Shown here one piece after another: positions 1-64,000 of a DNA stretch of 64,000 nt (position 1 is its first letter; each line of letters opens with the position of its first letter). The translations under genes and the position numbers were made by a program. The notes under the pieces are model-generated. The model was not told where the DNA came from and did not search any database. It saw only the letters and a program-made list of their open reading frames with translations. Origin of the DNA: Dolomedes plantarius. Taxonomy: Eukaryota > Arthropoda > Arachnida > Araneae > Dolomedidae. Location: NCBI GenBank assembly GCA_907164885.2, contig OU015498.1:89331142-89395141 (forward strand). The letters are read 5' to 3'.

Positions 1-363
1 CTTTTGCATTATTGTTGGCATCAGCTTCTGTGCAGACATTTAGAACAAATGCATCCTCAAAAATCTTCGCTCTAGGTCGTTACTTGATCTTCGGAACTGC
101 ACATACCACCTTACTGTGCCTACTCTAAATGAACAGTTAAATTTTATTCCTAAAATTTTGTTCAGTATTCCATATCATAAAAGTCATTAGATTGGAGAGA
201 ATCGCCTAAACTTAGTATTTTTAAGAATTTCAAAATGTAGTATTCTGCCTTTTAAAAAGACGAACACCCGTGATATCTAAATTTTTGTTAAAATTCTGTG
301 TTAATCTTGGTTACTTCCAGCCGTACGTTATTTTGATAAATTATTTTTAATCATTTAGTACAG

Positions 364-55637
<55,274 letters not shown>

Positions 55638-57074
55638 AACAAAGTTGTTAATTTTAAGACCAATTGTATTAAATCCAAATGCAAAAGTTTTATTTGAAAG
55701 TTTTTATTTTGTAACCAAATATTGTTACTATTATTAAACATATATTCTTATTTTTTATCAGATTCTTTAAAACGCTTCTTAAATCATATAGTTGCATATC
55801 ATTTCCCAAATTGTTTTTTTAACTGCTTTATTTGATCTCGCAGAGACAACCTTTGTGCCAATTTTGCCCATAACTTAGCCGTCTCCAACTGCACACTCAT
55901 AAATGCATGTGTTTGATTTCTGATTTTTTTGGTATCGGGAAATAGCTTCTGCATTTACACGATCGGGCGAATGAGGTCTAAGTTAAATTCTCTTTGGAAA
56001 CCCAAAGACTGAAATTTTGGCATGACTCCATATGTTGCAAGGTACATTTGTCTTTTGAAATGGCAGACATTTCTTTCTCTGACAGTAAACCCGGTTGCAA
56101 CTCAAATACTCCGTTGATTGTCATCTACTCTTTTCTAAAATATAGGGATTCTGTTATCACCATAACAGTGTATATCACACGCTACTGATGTCAGTTATAA
56201 AAACCTTCATGGTTCTCTTGGTGATGCCATTCTAGAAACAAAAGCGGCCAGGGAATAATGGGGATGATGTCGTTAAGTGCTTTGGATTTTCCCAAAAGGG
56301 GGGGGGGGTAATTTAGAACAATGACAAAAGGGACTGACGTCTAGAAATACATTTAAGTCTCTTCACTTCAAACTTTACCAATATATCATTTTAGAATGGA
56401 TAACTTTCTAGGTGTCCGGTACCAAAGTTTACATTCATTAGAGAAAACTTCCTTTCGAATAGCCTTTGCTAATGACCTTTTTAAGGATATGGTTTTCTAT
56501 AGAGTGGTGTATATTGTTTGCTAGGACAGATGTACCTATGCTTGCTGAGTCTGACAAAAGTTTCATCGACGTATTGTTTGGCTGAACCATTTAAGCTCGA
56601 CAACGAACATTTGAATTCTAGACCGTTTTCAAACTCTTTGAAAATAGTGAATTTGCTAAATTTTTGTCGCTGATGTCAGTTTGTTTCACTTAAAAAAGGA
56701 AGAGAAATATTCGTACACATTTTCACACAGTCATCCACATGTTAAATCAAAAACCTGTTTACCAAAATAAGGTTGACAGCAACTTTTCAAAATTCAAAAT
56801 TAGTGAAACACAAAAAACTAGATTTTACAGTATTATTTTGATATTAGACATGTCTGAACAATTAACATTTTAAAAGTTTTAACTTTTAAAATTACTTTAA
56901 AAAATGTAAAATCGACTTTATCACATTCTAAGAATGCTCTTTGATTTTTAATTATTGATCTTTGGATAGCTTAATTATAAAATCGGATTTCACCTGTTTT
57001 ACATGTCATTTTTTCACACAATGCTTCCGAGAGATAGTCTTTAAAATTTTCCTCAGATTATAACGATAACTAGC
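55638..57074. other. 3' flank of the host gene, nothing recognised
   Basis: AT-rich DNA after the stop codon, presumably a short 3' UTR then intergenic. Frames at 55550-55741 and 55994-56188 have no domain. Confidence 0.45.
55733..55738 (+). promoter_or_regulatory. Possible polyadenylation signal (ATTAAA)
   Basis: ATTAAA lies 95 bp after the stop codon of the glycoprotein gene. It is the commonest variant signal in animals and its position suits a short 3' UTR. The surrounding DNA is AT-rich, so a chance match is easy. Confidence 0.3.
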
Positions 57075-57078
57075 TTAA

Positions 57079-57420
57079 GGCTGCTGTGTACTAACCCTAT
57101 TGGATTCATTCACCTCAATGTTAACCTATGGAGAAAATGTGTTCAAGGATTCCCGACTTGGATTTAAAGATTTTTTTTTTTAAATGTACTCCGTAATAGA
57201 GAAAAAAAATTTACACCTCGGGACATTTTTATTTTTTTTCAAAGCAAATTTTATTTTTAAATTTAAATTATTCGAAGGAAAAAATCTTGTATAGTGTTTT
57301 AAATGCTCATACATTCCTTTAGTGGACGAAATTTATAAAATGAATCAAGTTGTAAGGTGCAGAAGAGTTCAGGCTATCTGAAAATACCGTTTTTATTGGA
57401 TTAGCATTTATGAAGCTGTA
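57079..57420. mobile_element. TTAA MITE family M, copy 2 (truncated)
   Basis: Left end GGCTGCTGTGTACTAACCC follows TTAA at 57075-57078. The interior is the reverse complement of 21321-21735, up to TTTTTATTGGATTAGC. The right end is lost. Confidence 0.75.
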
Positions 57421-58127
57421 CGATGTGAAGCTGTGTATGTGATGTGTTTTTATTTCCAACCAGTTTGTTTGAAGCCCCAATAAAGTCTGAAGGCGTTTGT
57501 GATATTCTCAATCTTTCGGCATAAGTTACTAATTTTAAAACTGAACATTTTCGGTTCCGATATTAATTATTGGAACACTTATTCAGCTTTGAGTATTTAA
57601 TTATTACGATTTTATTCGAGCTCAGTTACTTTTCATATGTAGGTTATTACCTATCTAATTGAGCAGTTCTTTACAATCTATGATGCAAACACTTGTAAGC
57701 AAAAAGTAACTTCTAATAATACTTCTGTACCTCTAATAATTTAAGTGATCTTGTATTTCATTTTGTATCTAATACGTCTACTTACAAATAATAATCCGAC
57801 CATAATAGGAGGAGATAATTAAGAACATAATATCTCTGCAATAGGCGTTACCAAAAGTAATTGTGCAGCATAATTATTTCTATAATGCATAATTTATGCG
57901 CGACTTTTTCTGGGATGCCTAATGTTATTTACGTCGCTTTATGGTTGCTATATATACACGCCAGTTTTGAAAACTGTTGCATGCGAAACAACCAAAAGTT
58001 TAGGCGAAAACATCTGTTCTCGCCTCATTTGAAGGGTGCCCTAAAACTTTTATTGCAAATATTTATCGTTCATTTATCGATTTTATTGCGCAAAATTCAT
58101 TTGTAGGGGAAAACGGGGAAAAATTGT

Positions 58128-58154
58128 CCGCATTCGAATTTTAAGTGAATGCGG
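58128..58154. repeat. Hairpin, 8-bp arms
   Basis: CCGCATTC and GAATGCGG around an 11-nt loop in AT-rich DNA. Function unknown. Confidence 0.8.
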
Positions 58155-59776
58155 TATATTACATAAGCTTGTTTACAGCTTGTCAGACCCCAGGGGGAAG
58201 AGAGTGTGCTCAGGGCACCCTTTTGTGACTTCAGCGCAGGCTGCCATGGGAACACGGGGGCGTTGCTGGGGGCTGAAATGATGATGGTACGGAAAAAAGT
58301 ACTCCAGGTTGCTCTAGCATCGTTGTGCTAGAAATAGATGGAATGTCCTTCAAACAGTGACGGTAGGGGGAGCAAAGTAATGGTGGATCTTGTTTCCTAA
58401 CCCATCTCTTAGAAAATGGCGCCTTTTAGAGGTGCTTTCTTCCTCCTCCTCCGACCGATTTCACCATATGAAATTTTGAAAATTTTGCGAATTTTGAATT
58501 AGTTTTTTTTTTTGTTTTTGGAGGGGGATATTAATGCTTCAGGCTTGATGATTTTTAAAAAAATTGAACCTCCAATTTCATGTAATATTGTACTATCTGT
58601 TTCAGAAGAAATTAGGTGACTTTATAAGTCATTTAGTTCCTCAGCAAGACGGCTTTTAAAGCGGGTAGACATGGAAAGGAAATTTAGCAAACTGATATGA
58701 AAAATTCATTAGACCAGTTCCCACAAGTGATTCTACTAAATATTATTCATAATCTTTAATTGTTTTCAGAACAGACCACGGGAGAAAATCCACTTCAACT
58801 TGCTGAACCCGTATTCGGTTCACTGAGGATTTTTCTCAAATAATTGGCTGCATATCCGAATTGAGGAAAATCTATTTTATTCTCTGAAATTCTGCTCACT
58901 TTCTCATAAGAACGCTGACCACAGCGTTCGGTTACAGTGCCTGCGCTGTAGCACAGGCAAGGCACTTTTTCATGATATTGATACGAAGTGCAGTTTTACA
59001 CAAAGCATAAGCTATTCTGCGGCTGGCTGACGCTAATTCTTTGGAAACTTTATCATTGGTGTAATTTTTTTTCCTTCTCGGATACATTCTAAGGTCTGAT
59101 CTGAGTTTCCTTCATCTTGACCACAATACTGTACAAATATAAAATACCAATTTTGATACAATCACTTCCCTTTACTTGCCTTATTTAAACGGAAGCTGGC
59201 TTTTGTCTTACTCATTGCTTTCAGGTTCGTACAGAGCTTATACGCGAAAGCGGAGGGAGCCGGAAGTTTGTCGAATTGCTCATTGCTACAATAATCTGGC
59301 ATACTCCCATAATAGGGTAAAAGATGGTCCTGGCCAAAAGACTTGGTGGTCTTTAGTGCCATTTTTCTGGAGTTGGTATAGGTGTTTATAGCAGTTCGAA
59401 ATCAGTTTTTAACGGTAGGACCAGTTCTATTAAACCCACTTGTGGCGAAAGATGACTGCTGTATTCCATAGTTAACAGAACAACCAGAAACACAGTGAAG
59501 ACTTCATTATAGTACTTAGGACGGGTATAATGCCCCCCCCCCCAAAAAAAAAAAAATCCCCGTCAATTCTGTATGAAAGTCCTCACTGTCTAGGGAAATT
59601 TCATTTTTGCAAGTCGGTGATCATTTTAATGATTCTAATACGGATAATTTTTCAAACAAGTAACAAATGTATGAAAAATCATCAGTAACCAACTGCAAAG
59701 GTCAGTTTTCAAACTCGTTGTTGTGTGTTCTTCTGGTGCTGACCAGCGAGCCAGAAGGTCCAGAATCGGAATCCAG

Positions 59777-59816
59777 AATTTGGATCTTCTGGTTTGGATT
59801 CCAGAAGATCCAAATT
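59777..59816. repeat. Hairpin, 16-bp perfect arms
   Basis: AATTTGGATCTTCTGG and CCAGAAGATCCAAATT around an 8-nt loop. Further TCCAGAA copies flank it. Possibly the remains of a palindromic element. Confidence 0.9.
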
Positions 59817-60597
59817 GCTGTCACTTCGCAGAACATACATAATCTCTGAATTTCAAATGAAACAAAATTATGACCACTCTTTGACCACTTGTTCAGAATG
59901 AAATCTGAAATTGTTTTGCATTACAGAGAATATTTTTTGCACATATTTTATGGCCTAAAAGTTTAAAAGGTGATTGCGGTGATGTCGATATCTGTTTCGT
60001 AAAAATTTTATGAATTTTTATTAGTCTGAAACATCTGCAAATTTTATCTTTTTTTTCCTTAATATAAAAACTTTTTCTCTGTGAATTAATTTCTAAATTC
60101 GAGCTCGTTTCTTTCCTATATCATCCAGGACAAATTCTTCAAATGAGTTGTGAATGCTGGCGTCTGGCCAACACATAGATTTTAGACATCCATCCCATCT
60201 CCTCAGCAGTATAATTACTGCCAATCTTTAATCTTAAATATTCGTATTATCTCCTTTGAATAATCCCTCTAGTTATGTCTACAAGACTACTGCACTTTAT
60301 TCTAGTAACCGATAGTGCATAAACTTCGATAAATCCTTTTACGAAATTTTTCGTTCCCCCTTCATATATGTTAAATCAACTGGATTATATTTAGAGAGAG
60401 GGATTTTTAACTACACTGTCGTAAAGAAAATGCATAAATTTATTCAATAGTAAGGTTCTCATAGAGTGCTAAATTTCCAAATTTCTAATGGTAGAATGAA
60501 ATAATTTTTTGTTAAAGTGTTCTAGACAGATTTCTGAAATAACTACGTAATCTTTAGTCTAAATTTTTATAACAATCGTCTGAGATATATATATAGA

Positions 60598-60672
60598 CTA
60601 TATCTGAATACCCGTACTTCGCTACGGAGTACATTCAAATTAAATACAATGATCAATGTATGCAAGTAATGT

Positions 60673-60736
<64 letters not shown>

Positions 60737-61401
60737 ACAACGGTCAATGTATGAAATTAATGTAAAAAACATAAATATATTTATAAAAAAACCGTAACGG
60801 ATATTTTTATCGACAAAATAATGTAGAAGAAAATATTCAAATTAAATACAACGGTCAATGTATGCAATTAATGTCTGTTTATTATCCATAAAATATACTA
60901 ATTTGAATTAAATTCTTAAACTTCCTTCTCAATTAGTCTAGTGGTTAAATTTTATCTTTTACCGAATTTTAATATTTCTTTTGTCAATTTATTTCGTTAT
61001 TCACGTGACATACTCGTAAAATTAAAGTATCACAAAAAGAATAGAAACCACGTGATTAGCATTTAATAAATTAAATTCTAAAAATTTTTAAAAATTCATC
61101 AAAAATCAGAAAAGAGAGGTAAAGATTCGAAAAGGATTTCATTTTAAAGGAATTTTTTATCTTTCTCATGATATAAATTTTATAACCCTCAGATTATTAT
61201 TTTAAATGCAAACTTTAAAAAAGTTGCAAAAACAGCTTAAAAATTTTAATTTTTTAAAAAATCTAAAGAATTTTTCAAAAATCTTAGTGCACCTCTACAC
61301 TGTAAGAAGAATACCCATGCAAAATGTTAGCCTTTTAGGTCCAGCAGTTTGGTCTGTGCATCATCTGCCAGTCAGTCACGGAACTGTTTTATATCTATAG
61401 A
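60598..61401 (-). mobile_element. Non-autonomous Helitron H8
   Basis: Minus-strand start TCTATAGATATAAAACAG at 61401, end GGGTATTCAGATATAG, so CTAG is degraded. The body matches the family. A TA microsatellite (60676-60732) has expanded inside and the 3' GACCGTTG units are present three times. Confidence 0.85.
60676..60732. repeat. (TA)n microsatellite in Helitron H8
   Basis: Uninterrupted TA run. Confidence 0.96.
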
Positions 61402-62282
61402 TGGATAGAAAAATATTGATTGAATATAATATTCAAATAATTATTGAATAATTATTGAATGATCTATATAATATTCAAATAATTGAATATTATATAGATA
61501 TAAATAATATATAGATAATATAAATATATCCATATAGATAATAGATATAATTAATAGATTGAATATGTAATATATAAATTTATATATATTCAAAATAAGT
61601 ATTATTTTGAATCCGCTCCCCCCACTTTTATTGAGAACACCTTTAAATTTAACCTGCATCCCTTATCCTCCTTTTATTTGTTTAAACATTTAAAGTATTA
61701 TAACTGTCCCTCGTTAATTCTTTCACGAAAAAAAAATATCTTTTAATAGTTATTTCTAACTAGGCGACGGGTGGATATCTCATATTTTCGGAAACGCTCG
61801 CCTCAACGAGCTAATAAAATTATAATCATTTCCCATGCTGAGCTCTCCCCTGATCTCTCGCAATGTGTAATCTTTGGACTAAATTTGGCTGTAAAGAATT
61901 ATTGTTATAAATAATTCTTGCTTACTGGCATTCAGTTAGAGCAGTCATGTAGTTAATAGATTGTTGATTGTGCAGGGAGGTTGCTTTGAGAATAACATCC
62001 TTAAAACACAAAGAAAATTGCTTAGTTGTGCTTTGAGGGGTTTTTTCCCTGAGGAATTTTGTAGTGTTGCTTAAAATTTCCTTATATATTTATGTAAATA
62101 CTGAAAATAACTCAGCCGAGAAATCTATCATATGATTTTCATAACTCGTAATTAGGCATGAATACCATTTTTGGTTGTTTGTTTTTTTTTCAAAGATCCA
62201 GAGCATACCTTAATTTAGAAGAAAAAAAATACGCATAAGATTAAAATTTCTCTATTTTTACTTTGTCTAAATATATTATATA
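61402..62282. other. Intergenic, AT-rich inverted repeats
   Basis: 61430-61600 is made of overlapping AATATTCAAATAATTG/AATTATTGAATATT-type inverted repeats. Nothing else recognised. Confidence 0.45.
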
Positions 62283-62590
62283 GGGACCAAGGCAGCCTAG
62301 AGGTAGCGCGTTGGACATCAGGTGGAAGTACCTCGGTTCAAATCCCAACGAGTTCGATTAAAGGCATTCGTATCTAGGTCTGATATAGCCGTGTTAAATC
62401 AGTAGACCAGAGAGTCCTTCCATGTGGTCAGAGGGAGAGTAAAGATACGTGCCCTCTAGATGTCGTCCCTGGACTGCTTGGTTCAAATTGAGGTTGCACT
62501 TCTGGGGTGGTGTTGGATCTCCCCCATTGAACGAATCTCGGAAATATTTAGTGCGATTGTCTTTGAACAAGTGCCACCGCATTAGCAACA
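62283..62590 (+). mobile_element. tRNA-headed SINE, copy S12
   Basis: A box TAGAGGTAGCGCGTTGGAC and B box CGGTTCAAATCCCAA. The body resembles S10 (ATATAGCCGTGTTAAAT, AGATGTCGTCCCTGG) and the 3' end AGTGCCACCGCATTA resembles S6, so it joins the two SINE groups. GTCTAAATAT occurs on both sides as a possible target duplication. Confidence 0.82.
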
Positions 62591-62899
62591 ACGTCTAAAT
62601 ATTCAACAAGTATAATCATTCGTAACAAATTATTGCATAAGAGGTGTCAATATATGGCTATAGATTTCTCATTTATAACATAGATAAATGTGCATTTTCA
62701 TGCCACTTTCTTTGAAAATTTTGAGGGTGAAGCCATGCAGAATGGAACCCGCGCTTTAAAAGTTTCTCAGAATCGTCTTTTACTACATAGGGTGAAAAGT
62801 CCCGGGACTAGCAATGAAAAAAACATTTTTTTTTTCGTCAAAAATCGATTTTATTCTTCAACATAATTTCCTTCAAGAGCGATACACTTATTCCAACGG

Positions 62900-63943
62900 T
62901 CCTCTAACATTTGAATGCCTTTCATATTGTACGATTTGTCAAGGGCTTCAAAATGTGCATCATTTTAACATTTGATGAAAATCTCTTCCCTTAAAGCCAT
63001 CTCTTCAAGTTAGGAAACAAATAATAGTCACTAGAGGTGATGGTGGAGCAATTCGTATTTTAATTCGTTCAATTTTACTATCGCTTTCATTGATGTGTGA
63101 ACCAGTGCATTGTTTTGGTGAAACAGCACTTTTTTTCTCGCCATGTGCGGCCTTTTTGTCATGATTTCGTCCTTCAAGCGGTTCAATAATACTACATATT
63201 ACCATGTTTTTATTAACTCGCTTTCTTGTTTGTGTGTGTGTTTGTCCAGTACAAATCTTGCAATCGATTTTTAACTAACTTCCCGACTAGCTAGACATTT
63301 GAAACTTTTAGAATAGCTCAGAACACGATGGCAATGCATTATTTTAATACTTTTAGCCATCTTTAAGCAGAAATTGAATTCATTTTCAGTTAATTTTGTT
63401 TTGTAGACTCGTGCAGCCATCTATCGACCGGGACGGGAACGAAAAGGTAAACGCAAGTTAACTTCCAATTAACTTCATTTTCTTTCAAGTTGATGGGATA
63501 ATTCATCAAAAAAATTTAAAGTATTTATTAATACATAGAATTGTCAAGTTTATGATTCAACAGAAAATTTAAAAACCTGGTATTTAAAAAGTTCTTTTTA
63601 ACTTGCAATTATACTCTCCTGTGATTGTTTTTCCTTTCTCAAGATAGCCGATGAATTTTATACCACGTGCATCCCAAAAAATTCTAGCTAAGACCTTTCC
63701 AGCCGATTGTTCAGTCTTTGGTCCCTTTGGGCGGCTTTCGCCAGCTTCCAACCACTCTGCAGACAGCCTTTTTGACTCAGGTGTGTAGCAATGGATCCAC
63801 GTTTCACCCATTGTTACGAATCGGCGAAAAAACTCGTTTGAATTACGCTTTAATAGCTTCAAAGCGCGCTCTAAATTATCGACACGTTGCTGTTTTCGGT
63901 CGATTGTTAGAAAACGCGGCACCCATCTCATCAAAGCTCGCAC
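62900..63943 (-). pseudogene. Mariner transposase pseudogene
   Basis: The frame from 63943 holds WVPRFLTIDRKQQRVDN and RRFVTMGETWIHCYTPE, where the first catalytic Asp (V-D-E-T-W-I) has become Gly. It continues to KGKTITGEY, where repeat R interrupts it. After the insert it resumes VVLLNRLKDEIMTKRPH, then KKVLFHQNNALVHTS, where the second catalytic Asp is Asn. A small deletion follows before SSDYYLF, which keeps the third Asp. The protein is dead. Confidence 0.87.
63199..63610 (+). mobile_element. Dispersed repeat R, copy C, inside the mariner gene
   Basis: Same 412-bp sequence as at 18252 and 52172. The mariner frame on both sides (GEY and VVLLNR) fixes its borders to within a few bases; ATA occurs at both junctions and may be a 3-bp duplication. 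This shows that R is mobile. Confidence 0.9.
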
Positions 63944-64000
63944 AAAGCTTTTTCATATTTAAATGTTCATGCAAATTATGCCTCACCCGTTCTGTTGATA

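Larger units (their letters stand above)
57421..60597. other. Intergenic, nothing recognised beyond two hairpins
   Basis: No domain in any frame. Hairpins at 58128-58154 and 59777-59816 and a C11/A13 homopolymer junction near 59530-59556 are the only structures noted. Confidence 0.45.
62788..64000 (-). mobile_element. Mariner (DD34D) element, runs off the window, split by repeat R
   Basis: The left end is AGGGTGAAAAGTCCCGGGAC near 62788, a mariner-type inverted repeat. The transposase gene runs on the minus strand and continues past 64000. Repeat R copy C (63199-63610) interrupts it. Confidence 0.85.

Noticed and set aside
36..75. Possible exon after CTGTGCAG at the window start
   Set aside because: Too short to judge, with a weak donor (CTAG/GTCGTT) and no clear reading into exon 1.
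57861..58106. 81-residue plus-strand frame
   Set aside because: No domain, no splice or start support and ordinary AT-rich composition.

Overview
This is strongly AT-rich, repeat-dense animal nuclear DNA. It has long introns with canonical GT-AG boundaries, many cut-and-paste transposons, Helitrons, tRNA-headed SINEs and TA microsatellites. There is no operon structure, bacterial-type gene or CRISPR array. The repeat mix and intron size fit an arthropod, most likely an arachnid such as a spider, but nothing in the window fixes the species.

Host gene. I recognise one host gene, on the + strand. Thirteen exons run from 364 to a TAA stop at 55635-55637. The 5' end lies outside the window. Intron phases agree at every junction except the one between the exons ending at 45383 and starting near 53525, where an exon is probably missing. 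About 830 residues are visible. The N-terminal half (exons at 364, 4706, 6544, 15344, 17943, 26715) repeats a degenerate G-x-[V/I]-[N/D]-x-hydrophobic motif. The C-terminal half (exons from 34997 on) resembles EAR/EPTP repeats of the LGI/TSPEAR type, which form a beta-propeller. Roughly 27 N-glycosylation sequons imply a secreted or extracellular glycoprotein. Its exact orthology is unknown to me.

Mobile elements fill the introns and the 3' flank. 1145-2447: complete rosa-like (DD41D) mariner relative. 3085-3790: RNase H end of a non-LTR retrotransposon. 5553-5813 and 27023-27284: two copies of a near-perfect foldback element. 6966-7873, 9369-11077, 20234-20990, 33912-34528, 35199-35906, 47170-47907, 48790-49545 and 60598-61401: non-autonomous Helitrons sharing one 3' end (CTAG). 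11833-14365: Tc1-like element carrying a nested Helitron remnant with a Pif1 helicase motif. 36395-36911: hAT-type element with an internal minisatellite. 37941-43483: a SINE split by a 5.2-kb hAT transposon that itself carries a GC-rich block, a pogo-like MITE and a LINE tail. 62788 to the window end: mariner transposase gene broken by a 412-bp repeat that occurs twice more in the window.

Every transposase I could read is broken, and three carry D-to-N or D-to-G changes at catalytic positions. The window therefore looks like a long-lived host gene whose introns have repeatedly received transposons. I found no convincing new defence, toxin or biosynthetic system. The best leads are the unfamiliar repeat-plus-propeller glycoprotein and the well-dated nested insertions.
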